Positions 1 through 12,369 of a DNA stretch of 64,000 nucleotides are shown piece after piece. The stretch is from Pycnopodia helianthoides (lineage: Eukaryota; Echinodermata; Asteroidea; Forcipulatida; Asteriidae): positions 19,154,991 through 19,218,990 of the forward strand of contig CM063246.1 of the NCBI GenBank assembly GCA_032158295.1. The letters run 5' to 3'. Within the stretch, counting starts at the first letter, position 1. The number at the start of each line of letters is the position of its first letter. The notes under the pieces were generated by a model, which saw nothing but the letters and a program-made list of their open reading frames with translations, made no database searches and had not been told where the DNA came from. The translations under genes and the position numbers were made by a program.

Positions 1-498
1 TTGGAATGGAGTTCAATTTCCTGCACCAACTTGCGTGCTACTGTACTTGCCCTACGTTGCATCGGGCAATGGATATGCTTCCATCCACTTCGTTCAAAAG
101 TCGCCTACTACCAGAATCCACTGGTTCCCACTCTCTGTTTTGGGTAGTGGCCCAAGCAAAACTTTTGCGACTCTTTCCTTAGGAACTCCTACACAGTACT
201 GTTGCAAGAGAGCGATCTCTTTCTTTGCAGGTGACTTTCTTCTCACACACAGGTCACAACTCCTTATGAAGGAGCGTACATCTGCGGACATACCCGGCCA
301 GAAATATATATACTTCATTTTTGCCAAGGTTTTCTTTATGCCCAAGTGACCACTGAGCAGTCGACCATGCACTTCTCTGAGTATGTCTTTCCTTAAACTC
401 TCAGGCACTACTAGTAGCCATCTTACTACTCTGCCATCGTCTGACTCCCATCTCTTATGAACCAACTCATCTCTGACACATAATTGGTCTAAGATCAA
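1..498 (-). pseudogene. Integrase fragment (Ty3/gypsy)
   Basis: The 94-498 segment reads open for 134 codons. It shows the HHCC zinc-binding region of retroelement integrases: GHLGIKKTL, then YFWPGM, then the Cys pair in CDLC. It continues into the start of the catalytic core with PLPKTESGNQWILVV and the first Asp in GDF. Below position 94 the expected core sequence (an ...EAYP-like stretch, then TVARKLVQEI) continues in shifted frames to the window edge. The rest of the DDE core is outside the window. In an active element this enzyme inserts the cDNA into the genome; this copy is frameshifted. Confidence 0.88.
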
Positions 499-965
499 TA
501 CTTCTTATGAGCCGCTGTCAAGTGGGAAATCTCCCTCCAATCTGGATGGTCCTTGCCCTCCTCTTTGATGCTTAAGACCTAACTCATCTCATCCTCTACT
601 TGGGCTTTTCTGAAAGCCTCCTTGGGGATACTTGGTTGGGCTGCTGTGCCCCTATCCCAAAACTTTTCCCTCGTGTATCTTTCATCTCCAACGTCTCCTC
701 TGACGTTTCGTTTGTCGTCTCCTTTTTTACCAGTTCTTTCCGGCCACACTGCTTGTAGGGTCGTCTTGACAACCCATCAGCATTGCTGTGGTTCTTTCCA
801 GCTCTGTGCTGAATCTCTATGTCGTACTCGGATGACCCAACGTGCCATCTGCCATTCCGAGTTCTTAAAATTAAGAATCCATCTTAAGGCGCTGTGGTCA
901 GTTCTAACTCTGTTCTTCCTGCCATAAGTGTATTGTTTGAAATATTTCAAGTACACTACAACAGC

Positions 966-1400
966 CTACAACCCTCTGCGGGTTACGCAGTAATTTCTCT
1001 CTGGCTTGCTATGCTTGCAGCTAGCATAGGCCAAAGCTCTCTCTCCACCCTCCTGAACTTGACTCAACACTGCCCCAATGCCATTTCCACTAGCATCCAT
1101 CTTTTGGAGTCTAATCTTGAGTGCGTCAAATGCACTCTGGCATAGCTCACTCCACTGAAACACTCTTAACTTCTCTGTCAGAGCATGCAAAGGGCCAGCT
1201 TTTTCTGCAAACCCTGTAGGAACTTTCTGTAATAGGCTGCAAGGCCAAGAAATCTTCTTACATCCTTCACACTCTTAGGAACAGGCCAGTCTCTGATGGT
1301 CCGTATCTTCTTCGGATTGGTGGCTATGCCTTCTGTTGTCACTGTTTCCCAAATAGGTCACTGACTCTTTAAACAAATAGTACTTGCTTGGCTTTAAGCC
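966..1400 (-). pseudogene. RT connection and RNase H fragment
   Basis: On the minus strand the piece at 966-1190 contains a typical gypsy RNase H start, DASGNGIGAVLSQ, followed by ALAYAS and SKPERNYCVTRR. Just upstream (about 1210-1340) the tether motif VKDVRRFLGLAAYYRKFL can be read in another frame. This is the usual RT-RNase H connection. Frameshifts separate the pieces, so no functional product is possible. Confidence 0.85.
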
Positions 1401-1419
1401 CTGCTTGCCTGAGTCTACT

Positions 1420-2050
1420 GAACACCACTCTTAGCCTCTCTATCATCTCTGAAACTGTCTTAACAAAGACAATTATGTCATCTAGATAGATCAGCAGGAT
1501 TTCCCACTGTAGTCGTGACATGATTTCTCCATAAGTCTCTCGAATGTAGCTGGGGCGTTACAGAGCCCAAATGGCATACATTTCCATCTGTATAGTCAAT
1601 TTCTCAAAACAAATGTTGACTTCTGACTGGTGTCCTCGTCTAAGGCAACCTGCCAAGTCTAGCGTTGAGAACCACTTATTAGCATCATTTAACACATCGA
1701 AAGTCTCGTCAATGCGAGGCACTGGGTATGCATCTTTTATGGTGGCCGCGTTTAACTTTCTGTAGTCTACACAGAAATGCCTGGTCCCATCTTTCTTGTT
1801 TACAAGTACAACAGTGGCAGCCCATAAACTATCCGAGGGTTCTATCACTCCTCTTTTCTCTAGGCCAACGCCCTAACGATCTCTGTATCTCTCTTTGGAC
1901 ACAGTCAGGGTGCCTCCTTGGTCTCTTTTCTACTGGTCTCGCCTCTCTAGTGGTTATGTGATTTGACACAATATCTGTTCTATCCATACTTTGACCGCCA
2001 CTGGAGAAACGTCTTGGAACTCTACCAAGCACTCCCTGGCTAGGCAATGG
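1420..2050 (-). pseudogene. Reverse transcriptase fragment
   Basis: The N-terminal RT segment TDIVSNHITTREARPVEKR is read at about 1920-2000. The palm follows with VVLVNKKDGTRHFCVDYRKL, then STLDLAG, then MPFGLCNAPATFERL at about 1520-1575. The catalytic YLDD box lies at 1477-1488. These motifs sit in at least three frames, and the region that should follow STLDLAG is scrambled. RT copies element RNA into DNA; this copy cannot. The motif order supports Ty3/gypsy rather than BEL or copia. Confidence 0.88.
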
Positions 2051-2569
2051 TACTCGCCTCCTACATTGTCTGTACTTCTTGCATAAAGTCCAGTAAATGC
2101 ATATAGGCCACCCCTGCTTCGCATCACTAGACTTGTTTGCCTCAGGTGTCATGATGAAAAAAAATCCCTCGGTGATCCCCTTACAAGCCACTCTTTGCCT
2201 GGGTTAAAAACCTGCAATGGAACCATCTGGTTCATTGACTCTACCAGTGACCTGGATAATACTAAGCCTTTCTGTGCCAAGTCTCACCTTCCCTCCAAAA
2301 GCTCAACTATGGCTGGCCCAGCAAACTCTTTATCTCTTCGAGCAATAATGCCTGGCACTAATGCCTCAAGTCCAGAGGGAATTATGGTTGTCTCTGCAAC
2401 CACAACCCCTCTCTATAAATGGCTCTTTAGCACTGCTTGTGTACTTCATTCTCTCACCATTTTATTCATCACTCTTTGGTCTGGAAATCCAAATTTCCCC
2501 CTGTGGGCAAGATAAAAACCATCCCTAGTATTCCTGAATACTTCATCTCAGTGAAAATTGCTAAACCTG

Positions 2570-2830
2570 AACCATGCGATTCCCAGTACTGACAGAGGAC
2601 TTCCATCCACCTGTCTAATTTTCAAATTGTCTGTCTCTAAGACAGGTCTCTGTTCTCTAGGTATCTCGTAATACACTTTACTACTGATATAAGTCCATTA
2701 GTTTCACCAGTGTCAATCAGAAAATGACACCTTGTTTTCCTTATCATGTCATCTACGAATAAGTCATAACAGGGATTAAGGCGGGGTGAGGTAATGTAAC
2801 TACCGTATTCACCTCAGATTTTATCTGCTT
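2570..2830 (-). pseudogene. Retropepsin-type aspartic protease fragment, copy I
   Basis: The minus strand reads CHFLIDTGETNGL with the active-site Asp-Thr-Gly at about 2706-2714. Upstream is a basic/proline stretch and downstream is a conserved VDGSPLSVLGI-like segment. It lies between the zinc knuckles and RT, the usual place of the protease in Ty3/gypsy pol. The equivalent motif in copy II is the more canonical IDTGAT. Confidence 0.8.
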
Positions 2831-2939
2831 TACTTCCATGACTCCTTAGTATGCTCTATGGCGTCTCTTTGGCCCCCACACATCTCCAACCTTTCCGCTG
2901 GCCCTTCAAGCTGCTGGCTCTCGTTTTCCTGCCTTCCAT

Positions 2940-4175
2940 TTTCTCTTTTGGGTTCCCCACACTCTTTTGCAATATGGCCGTGCTTTTCACAATTAAAGCA
3001 CTACTAGCCGTCAGGCTTTCGCTTAACCCTCTTTAGTTTCTTATACTTTCTCGCAAAGTGTCCTTGCTCATCACAATTAAAGCACCTCTTGACACTTTGC
3101 CTACTCTGCGAGGATATCTATGTTCTCAGTAGGTTTCTATACTGAGGCACTCTTGACCTGCACTTGTTTTGTTAACTCTGTTAACAATCCAAGAACACTC
3201 TTCATTACTTTTGCTATTTCATGAAACCACTGTTCCATTCCTGTTTCTAAAACTCTAGCCAATTTTACTGGCTTTCCGTTAAGATTTCTTTGTTGTTCCA
3301 TGTTTTCAAAGTTATATGTCTCCAATGCAACTCGAATGGCCTCATCCAAATTCTTCGGTCGGACTCTGTTTATGCCCTCCCGAACAGTCCGACTTTCGAC
3401 CGCATCTAGGAAATGATTCTTTGCCATAACGATCATGCAACTCTTTCTGTATGTTAAGATTCGCTATAATTGTTAACTCTTTGTATGGCTTGATCCAACT
3501 CTTGTAACGTCTCTTTCAGTCCTTGCTGGCGATGCCTCAGCTCTACCAAATAGTTTTCACTCTGACGACCCGAACCAAATCGCCTCTCGAGTAACTTCAC
3601 TAGCCCATTAATGTCTTTGTCTGACCAGTAGGATTATCCCGTAACAGTCTAAGGGTATTTCCTTGCAAACTCGCCGACAAGTAACTTATGGCTTGCTCTT
3701 CGTTCTACTGGTTCACTATTCAACATGACTCAAAGTGCCGGAAGTACTCTTTCCACAGCACTTTTTCACTGTGTCTATCGGGAGTATTATTTGGGTGTCA
3801 ATTAAACTGCACCAAATCCTTCCTTTCTGTCACATTCTCTACAATTACTCTCGGTTCTTTTCTAAGAGACCAGGGCCCTGCTGAACTCTTTGGACTCTCT
3901 ATTGAACTGTTGGCGTAATCTAGTATCCACTCAACTATTGGCGAAGCTCCACAGTTCACTGTGCACTCTTTTAGGAGAGACTATCTCCGTCCCAACTCTA
4001 TCACTTATCTCTTCAGTGCAACTTTTGCTTGACAGAAAAGACTTGAGCTCTTCTAGTGCACTGCAGTCTTTCAAATCCTCTGAATTGGAAATCTGTGCAC
4101 CAACTCTCTTAGGGGGAGTGCTTTCCCCAAACTTCACTCTTTTCTCAACCTTGGGGTCAAGCTCGACCGACCATA
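2940..4175 (-). pseudogene. Gag fragment with two zinc knuckles, copy I
   Basis: The 3137-3436 segment reads a gag-like stretch with KNHFLDAVESRTVREGINRV. Upstream pieces include SGRQSENYLVEL-like and FGESTPPKR-like sequence. Two nucleocapsid knuckles follow. The one at 2959-3000 is a full CX2CX4HX4C box (CFNCEKHGHIAKEC). The one at 3046-3087 reads CFNCDEQGHFARK and then Tyr where the last Cys is expected. Gag forms the particle and binds the RNA. Frames are broken throughout. Confidence 0.82.
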
Positions 4176-4839
4176 CGGTCACTTTTGATTTCTTTTCTAC
4201 TGGTCTCGCCTCTCCAGTGTATATGTGATTTGACACAATATCTGTTCTATCCATATTTTGACCGCCACTGGAGAAACATCTTGGAACTCTACCAAGCACT
4301 CCGTGACTGGGCCTTGTTACTTGCCTCCTACATTGTCTGTACTTCTTGCATACAAGTCCAGTAAATGCGTAGGCAAACCCTGCTTCGCATCACTAGACTC
4401 GTTAGCCTCATCTATAATTGCCTCAGGTGTCATGATGAAAAAAAAATCCCACATTGATCCCCTTACGAGCCACTCCTTGCCTGGGTTAAAAACCCGCAAT
4501 GGAACCATCTGGTTCATTGACTCTACCAGTGACCTGGATAATAATAAGCCTTTCTGTGCCAAGTCTCACCCTCCCTCCATAGGCTCAACTATGGTCGGCC
4601 CAGCAAACTTCATTTCTTCTAGCAATGCCTGGCACTACTGCCTCGTGTCCAGAGGGAATTTAATGTCTCTGCAACCACAACCCCTCCATATAAATGGCTC
4701 TTTAGCACTGCTTGTGCACTTCATTCTCTCACCATTTGTTTTCCACTCTTTGGTCTGGAAATCCCAATTACCCCCAGCCCTCACTGGGTGTGTTGTTTGC
4801 CCAACCTGAACATCAACCCATGCGATTCCCTGTACTGAC

Positions 4840-5060
4840 AGAGGATTTCCATCCACCTGTCTAACTCTCACATTGTCCGTTTCTAAGACAGGTCTCTGGG
4901 TATCTTGTAATACATTTCACTGCTAATAAGCGTATCAGTTGCACCAGTGTCAATCAAAAATTTACACTTCGTTTTCCGTATCATGCCATCTACGGATAAG
5001 CCATAGCGGGAATTAAGGCGGGGGTGAGGTAATGTAACTACCTTCTCCACCTCAGATTAC
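4840..5060 (-). pseudogene. Aspartic protease fragment, copy II
   Basis: The minus strand reads KFLIDTGATDTLI, with the Asp-Thr-Gly triad at about 4943-4951. This is the most canonical protease active site among the four copies. A VDGNPLSVQGI segment follows. Flanking frames are broken. Confidence 0.78.
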
Positions 5061-5139
5061 TGCCGCTTTACTTACATGACTCCTTGGTATGCTCCATGGC
5101 GTCTCTTTGGCCCCTACATATCTCCAACCTTTCCGCTGG

Positions 5140-6310
5140 CCCTTCAAGCGGCTGGCTCTCGTTTTCCTGCCTTCCATTTTCTCTTTTGGGTTTCCACACT
5201 CTTTATCGATATGGCCGTGTTTCCACAATTAAAGCACTTCCAGCCCTCATGTTTTGGGTTAACCCTCTTTGGTTTCTTACACTCCCTCGCAAAGTTCCCT
5301 TGCTCATCACAATTAGAGCACCTCTTGACACTTTGCCTACTCTGTGAGGATATCTCAGTAGGTCTCTCTACTGAGGCACACTTGTTTTGTTAACTCTGTT
5401 AACAATCCAATAACACTCTTAATTTCTTTCTCTATTTCCTGAAATCTCTGTTCCATTTCTGTTTCTAAAACTTTAGCCAATTTTACTGGCTTTTCGTCTT
5501 TGTTGTTTCACTTTTTCAAAGTTATCTGTCTCCAAGGCAGCTCGAATGGCCTCATCCAAACTCTGTTTATGCCCTCCCAAACAGACCAACTTTCAATTGC
5601 ATCTAGGAAATGATTCTTTGCCAAATGGTCACTCGACTCTTCCTGTATGTCAGGATATGCTTTGACCGGTAACTTTTGTATGGCTTGACCCAACTCTTGT
5701 ACTGTCTCTTTCAGTCCTTGTCGGCGATGCCTCAGCTCGACCAAATAGTTTTCACTCTGGCAACCCGAAACAAATCGCCTCTTGAGTAACTTCACTAGCC
5801 AACTATATGTCTGTGTCTGACCAGTTGGAACATCCCCTAACAATCTAAGGGCATTTCTTTGCAAACTCGCCGACAAATAACTAACGGCTTGCTCTTAGTT
5901 CCACTGGTTCACTATTAAACATGACTCAATGTGCTGGAAGTACTCGTTCCACAGCACTTGTCCACTGTATCTATCGGGAGTAATATTTGGGCGTCGATTA
6001 GACTGCACCAAATTCTTCCCTTCTTTCTCATTCTCTACAATTAATCACGATTCTCTTTTAAGAGGCAAGGGCCATGCTGAACTCTTTGGACTCTTTGTTG
6101 AACTGTGCAATCTTTTAGGAGAGACTATCTCCGTCCCAACTCTTGCACTAATCTCTTCAATGCAACTTTTGCTCGACAGGAAAGTTGGAAGCTCTTCTAT
6201 TGCACTGTAGTCTTTCAAATCCTCTGAATGGGAAATCTATGCACTACCCCTCTTAAGGGGAGTGCTTTCCCCAAACTTCACTCTTTTCTCAACCTTGGGG
6301 TCAAGCTCGG
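5140..6310 (-). pseudogene. Gag fragment, copy II
   Basis: The longest open gag piece of the family is at 5508-5876 (122 codons). It includes LLKRRFVSGCQSENYLVEL, HRRQGLKETVQELGQAI and KNHFLDAIES, and resembles a Ty3/gypsy capsid C-terminal region rich in Arg, Gln and Glu. A knuckle at about 5273-5325 reads CSNCDEQGNFAREC, with Asn in place of the zinc-binding His. The second knuckle (5190-5245) has lost a base and is out of frame. Confidence 0.8.
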
Positions 6311-7352
6311 GTGATCGTACCGACACCAAGGAACTTGGTTCCCCTTAGAGGAAATAACTGAACTCTCGAAAAGGCAAATGGAACTCGTTTCCTGAATCAG
6401 CCCATACTGGCTCTTTTGCTCCCTCACTGTCTCCACCATCTCATCGGGGAGAATTCTCGTAACTCTCTTTCATGGCTGCCCCTAATTTCTAAGCCATGAG
6501 TTCCCTGACCCACTGCGGAAATTGGGCCTCTAATCTTAGCCTTTGCAGTTCGCTCTCAACACTCTTTTGTGTTTTCGTCACTCGTTTCTGATCTCTTGGG
6601 TTGCTCTAAACCACAGAAACTTCTCACTCTTTGGTTGCTCTCAACCACAGAAACTTCTCACTCTTTGGTTGCACTCTCATCCACAGAAATTTCTATCTCT
6701 TCAGTTGCACTCTCAACTACAGAAATTTCTATCTCTTTTTATCCTACTCTGAATTCTTCAATGCCAACTTACCTACAATAAGTACCAATCATCCCACTTG
6801 TGGCGGATTCCTGCGAGTCTCGTTTAAAATCGAAAGTCGGAGAGAGGTTCACCATCTGTGGCGAAAGTCTCCCAAACCCCAAACCTAAATGCTACCTCCG
6901 ACCTAGAAAATACTTTGAACATCCTCATCAGGCCTAGGGATGTGAGATCGTTTGGAGGAGAAATACCACCAATTGGTTACTTATTGTCTGGGCACTCTTT
7001 GGCAGGGCATGATAAATCACTGGGGGAGGACACACAAATAAAGTGACTCTGGCACAGCTCTATGTGTCAAGTCTCTCTCATTGCCTCCTGGGCAATCCTC
7101 TTTATTGCTTCTGAGCAACTCTCACTTGTGGAAATTGGGTTTCCTTTTGTCTACCCTTTAACAAACCTTCAACAAACCTTTAACAAACCTTGTCTGACCT
7201 GATCAAGTGCACCCCACGCAGAACCAATTCAATTCAACAGCAAATTTGGCGACCAAATGCATGCAACCTCTATGGTCAACCGTCTAGGTAAATCTCTGTG
7301 ATCAACGCAGTGTGCCATTCAAGTTCTCTGTGAACTCAACTATTTGCCGCCA

Positions 7353-7838
7353 AAGAGGGGAAAACAAATCACGGTTTGGTGTGTTCGTAAAGGGTTGCAA
7401 TGAATTTATATTGTTGTGGAGCAGGTACCCATTAGCTCTTTCCCGCCTGCGGGTGTGTGAACATGAAGTGGTTATACCTATGTTGCTCGTGTTTGTTTTC
7501 AATTGGAAAATGTTCCATGACTTGGTCAAGAAAATCCCAATTCCAGAGGAAATGTTGTATAATCCCATTTGCGGGTGAATGTAATTGTGACACCTTAGCT
7601 GTATTACAAAGTGTTTGAACGGCTTTGACATCGAAACATAAGTTTATAGGTTGTGGGTAATGTTTTGGAAAGAAAATAATGCAGTGCTGTTGGCATTTTC
7701 ATTATTGTCTCTTAGAGGATAATTAGTCATTAAAATAATAACCAATTAAAGAGTGTGGGTGCCCATTAACATGTCTGTTTTCCGTCTGAATGCAGAAATT
7801 TTCAGAAAATATTGAAATGTGTTTGGTGTCCTTTTTAA
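7353..7838. repeat. Duplicated flank block A (first copy)
   Basis: This block of about 485 bp lies between copy II and the truncated protease end of copy III. It is closely similar to 12370-12867, which occupies the same place beside copy IV. It has no retroelement motif. On the minus strand a frame of 109 codons crosses it (7302-7631), and the same frame is open in the second copy. I do not recognise the encoded sequence. Confidence 0.85.
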
Positions 7839-10800
7839 AACCTGCAAAGCAACCATCTGGTTCCTAGATTTCACCCGTTACCTGACTAATACTAAGCCTT
7901 TCTGTGCCGAGTCTCCACCTCCCTCTTTAGGCTAAACTATGGCCGGCCCAGCAAACTCTTTATCTCTTATAGCAAAAATGCCTGGCACTAATGCCTCATG
8001 TCCAGAGGGAATTATGGTTTTCTCTGCAACCCATCCCCTCCCTAAAAATGGCTCCCCAGCTCTGTACACTTTATTCTCTCACCATTTATTCACCACTCTT
8101 TGGTCTGGAATTCAAATTACCCCCTGTGGGCAAGATGAAATATCCATCCCTAGTATTCCTGAATACTTCCTCTCTATGAAAATTGCCAAACCTGAACATC
8201 ATCCTATGTGATTCCCAGTACTGACAGAGGACTTCCATCCACCTGTCTATTTTTCAAATTGTCTGTCTCTAAGACAGGTCTCTGTTCTCTAGGTATCTTG
8301 TGATACACTTTACTACTGATATTAGTTTCATCAGTGTCAATCAAAAAATGACACCTCGTTTTCCTTATCATGTCGACTACGAATAAGTCATAACAGGGAT
8401 TAAGGCGGGGGAGAGGTAATGTAACTACCTTCTTCACCTCAGATTTTATCGATTGGCCCTTTGAGCGGCTGGCTTTTGTTTTCCTGCCTTCCATTTTCTC
8501 TTTTGGGTTCCCCCACACTCTTTTGCAATATGGCCGTGCTTTCCACAATTAAAGCACTACTAGCCGTCAGGCTTTCGGTTAACCTTCTTTAGTTTCTTAC
8601 ACTCTCTCACAAAGTGTCCTTGCTCAGTACAATTAAAGCACCTCTTGACACTTTGCCTACTCTGTGAGGATATCTATGTTCTCAGTAGGTCTCTATACTG
8701 AGGCACTCTTGTCCTGCACTTGTTTTGTTAACTCTGTTAACAATCCAAGAACACTCTTTATTACTTTTGCTATTTCATGAAACCCCTGTTCCATTCCTGT
8801 GTCTAAAACTCTAGTAAATTTTACTGGCTTTCCGTCACGATTTCTTTGTTTTTCCACGTTTTCAAAGTTATGTCTCCAATGCAACTCAAATGGCCTCATC
8901 CAAATTTTTTGGTCGGACTCTGTTTATGCCCTCCCAAACAGACCGACTTTCGACCATATCTAGGAAATGATTCTTTTCCAACATGACTCAGGATACGCTA
9001 TGATTGTTAACTCTTTGTATGGCTTGACCCAACTCTTGTACTGTCTCTTTCTGTCCTTTCCAGCAATGCCTCAGCTCGACCAAATAGTTTTCACTCTGAT
9101 GACCCGAACCAAATCGCCTCTCGAGTAACTTCAGTAGCCCACTATATGTCTGTGTCTGACCAGTAGGAACATCCCCTCACAGTCTAAGGGTATTTCCTTG
9201 CAAACTCGCCGACAAACTTATGGCTTGCTCTTCGTTCTACTGGTTCACTAATCAATATAACTCAAAGTGCTGGAAGTACTCTTTCCACAGCACTTTTTCC
9301 ACTGTGTCTATCGGGAGTATTATTTGGGTGACAATTAAACTGCACCAAATCCTTCCCTTCTGTCTCATTCTCTACAATTACTCTCGGTTCTCTTTTCAGC
9401 GACCAGGGCCCTGCTGAACTCTTTGGACTCTCTATTGAACTGTTGGTGTGAGTATCCACACCACTAGTGACGAAGCTCATCAGTTCACTGTGCACTCTTT
9501 TAGGAGAGACTATCTCCGTCCCAACTCTATCACTAATCTCTTCAGTGCAACTTTTGCTTGACAGAAAAGACTTGAGCTCTTCTATTGCACTGTAGTCTTT
9601 CAAATCCTCTGAACGGGAAATCTGTGCACCACCTCTCTTAGGGGGAGTGCTTTCCCCAAACTTCACTCTTTTCTCAACCTTGGAGTTGAGCTCGAGTGAC
9701 CATACGGACACCAATGAACTTTGTTCCCCTTAGGAGAAATAACTGAACTCTCGAAAAGGCAAGTGGAACCTGATTTCTGAATCAGCCCATACTGGCTCTT
9801 TTGCTCCCTCACTGTCTCCACCATCTCATTGGGGAGAATTCTCATAACTCTTTTTCATGGCTGCCTCTAATTTCTAAGCCATGAGTTTCCTGACCCACTG
9901 CGGAAATTGGGCCTCTAATCTTAGCCTTTGCAGTTCGCTCTCAACACTCTTTTGTGTTTTCGTCACTCGTTTCTGATCTCTTGGGTTGCTCTAAACCACA
10001 GAAACTTCTCACTCTTTGGTTGCTCTCAACCACAGAAACTTCTCACTCTTTGGTTGCACTCTCAACTAAAGAAATTCTCTTTTTATCCTACTCTGAATTC
10101 TTCAGTGCCAACTTACCTATAATAAGTACCAATCATCCCACTTGTGGTGGATCTCCTGTGAGTCTTGTTTAAAATCGGAAGACGGAGAGAGGTTCACTAT
10201 CTGTGGCAAAAGTCTCCCAAACCCCAAACCTAAATGCTACCTCTGACCTAGGAAATACTTTGAACATTCTCATCAGATCTAGGGATGTGAGATCGTTTGG
10301 AGGAGATATGCCGCCAATTGGTTACTGATTGTCTGGGTACTCTTTAGCAGGGCATGATAAATCACTGGGGGAGGACACACAAATAAAGTGACTCTGTCAC
10401 AGCTCCATGTGTCAATTCTCTCTCATTGCCTCCTGGGCAATCCTCTTTATTGCCTCTGAGCAACTCTCACTTGTGGAAATTAGGTTTCCTTTTGTCTACC
10501 CTTTAACAAACCTTCAACAAACCTTTAACAAACCTTGTCTGACCTGATCAAGTGCACCCCGCGCAGAACCAATCCAATTCAACAGCAAATTTGGCGACCA
10601 AATGCATGCAACCTCTATGGTCAATCGTCTAGGTTAATTTCTGTGATCAACCCACTGTACCATTCAAGTTCTCTGTGAGCTCAACTAATAGCCTCCACTT
10701 TGTCACAACTACTGTGAAAGGCTACTCAAATCAGTGTAACACAATTGTAAGCAACAATTTTTGCAACGGATAAACCTACCGGCACAACTCACACTGGATC

Positions 10801-11280
10801 GCTCTCCGGAACACTGCACTCAGCAAGTTACACAGTCTACAGGTTTCAGAAGAAGGTCGGAGGCAGCTATGTGCATCCGACAGAACAGCAATGGCAACCA
10901 CACTCACCCTGTGTTCGTACTGTTAGCTGCACCAAGGATTCACGTCGGTCCTGTTTGCTTGCCAAAACCGCCCCGTCAAGCCGTCCGGACACGCAGCAAT
11001 TGGTTTGGACACACCCAGGTACCATCCAACCACCACATTATTGGACGCCACCTGCCTGTGTCCCCACCGCCAGCTTGCTGGTAGATAAACGATGGCGCTG
11101 TCAAATTCAGTGACATTTCAACACTGTTGACTAGAGATACATAAAACCGTAAAGGAGAAGTTTACTTGTTTTATGGGTAAGGTCTGCGTCTGGGTATTAT
11201 GTTCGTATTTTTATCAAGTTGATGGGGGTGATTTGACGAACATTAAAGGACCAGAAGAACCGGTTGACAAATGTGTCAAA
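7839..11280 (-). mobile_element. Ty3/gypsy copy III, 5' half only
   Basis: From right to left on the minus strand: LTR-like or 5' untranslated sequence (about 10690-11280), leader (9720-10690), gag (8690-9720), zinc knuckles (8510-8660) and protease (about 8200-8450, CHFLIDTDET). It ends abruptly at 7839 in the protease-RT spacer, exactly where copy IV ends at 12868. A self-complementary AAATTTGGCGACCAAAT segment near 10587 could mark the primer-binding region, but I cannot assign a tRNA. Confidence 0.82.
8204..9720 (-). pseudogene. Gag-protease remnant, copy III
   Basis: A 114-codon frame at 8204-8548 carries the protease motif HFLIDTDET, with Gly of the active site changed to Asp, followed by the conserved VDGSPLSVLGI segment. 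Upstream, 8693-8899 and 9262-9714 read gag pieces including KRVKFGESTPPKR and SSKSCTEEISDRVGTEIVS. The active-site change and frame breaks make it non-functional. Confidence 0.78.
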
Positions 11281-12369
11281 AAATTGATTTTTAGGGGGAG
11301 ACCTCGGGGATATTTTTTCAGATCCTCTCTGTAGAGCAATAACATGTTTTCATGCCATCTTGGCAATCATCAGTTGCGTGTGGGTGATTCTAAGAGAATT
11401 GTTAGGTCTCATGTCTTGTGAGAGAGATGATAATTTATTTGTCACGCTTTGGTTCGAGGTGGTTTGTTATAAATTTGAATGCGGAAATAATTTTTGAGCT
11501 GTACTTCTTGTTAGAAGGTGACCAGTTTTGCAACTAACATTCTTCATTGGAAGATAATGATAGGTAGCCCCCCAAAATATATTTTTTTGAATTTAACGGA
11601 AGTTTGGGTAAAGTGGTAAACAAATTATGAAAACTAAATCCCAAATGTGGAGGCTTTAGTTTTGAAATTGTTGGTTTGAAAATTGCTAAATTTCTTCCTC
11701 TAAAGGAATAAGAATATTATTCTTCTTGAATCGTTGAAAGTTTTAGCAACGCATAAAAATAATGATTTGGCTTACCATGTATAGTCGTGAAAAGTGAACC
11801 TGTGTAACAGTATTTGTGTTTAGACAACATTTTAAGAGAAGGGATTTATGTTTTATTTATAATACTATTATATAATTGAAATTGGCATTGTATATATTTT
11901 CATATATGGTTGTGGTTTAATTATCTTTTTAAAATGTTGTAGTCCTGAAAAGGACTGGTTGATTTGTTAATTGGCTTCCCTGATTCTTTTTGTACTTTGC
12001 GACGTTTGGGAGTGTCTATGGTGCGTAGAGAAGTTGAAGAGGTGATATGGGTGTTCACAGGTTACGTGTTGTCAGGGCGGTAATCCAATGTGTACATCAG
12101 AGTCGTGGGTAGTTTGTTGCTAGGTTATTTTGTGTTTAAACATTTAAAGCAAGGATTAGAGGTCCAGTGGTTCCAGTGGTTTGGCTAAAAAAAGGGCGGG
12201 AAAACTGAATGTGTTGATCTGGATTCAGTGGCTATTTTGTGTTTGTTTCCGGGCAGAAATGGTGAACTTTCTCCTTCCAAATGTGGAATAATGAGAGAAG
12301 AAATATTTGTTCCATTTCTACCAAGGTGAAGAGTAGTATTTGAAAGTATGAGCCAGATTATTTGTTCCC
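11281..12369. other. Unique AT-rich spacer, no gene seen
   Basis: Between copy III and block A' there is about 1.1 kb without retroelement motifs, long frames or obvious tandem repeats. The left 180 bp (11100-11280) still matches 17325-17500. The remainder has no counterpart elsewhere in the window. Confidence 0.6.

Larger units (their letters stand above)
1..4180 (-). mobile_element. Ty3/gypsy retrotransposon copy I, decayed, cut by the left edge
   Basis: Read on the minus strand, the order is gag, two zinc knuckles, protease, reverse transcriptase, RNase H, integrase. Integrase after RNase H is the Ty3/gypsy order. No reading frame stays open for long, and recognisable motifs hop between frames, so this is a dead copy. 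It is the only copy here that retains RT, RNase H and integrase. At its 5' end, near 4175-4190, gag sequence is joined directly to the RT start of copy II. The 3' LTR, if any, lies beyond the left edge. Confidence 0.9.
4175..7352 (-). mobile_element. Ty3/gypsy copy II, 5' half only
   Basis: This copy keeps leader (about 6310-7352), gag, a broken zinc-knuckle region, protease and the first part of RT (4200-4300, TDIVSNHI). It then stops and is joined head-to-tail to the gag start of copy I. Sequence at 4190-4310 matches 1924-2050, and sequence at 6240-6310 matches 4100-4170. The structure is therefore an internal tandem duplication of roughly 2.2 kb. At the 5' side, homology to copy IV ends near 7352, after a CTGTGAACTCAAC motif, where an unrelated block begins. 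Confidence 0.85.

Noticed and set aside
35..349. Plus-strand frames across 1-5400
   Set aside because: They are antisense shadows of the minus-strand retroelement; none shows a domain.
10690..11280. Confident call of a 5' LTR for copies III and IV
   Set aside because: No matching 3' copy lies in the window and the TG...CA ends cannot be fixed, so it is described only as LTR-like.
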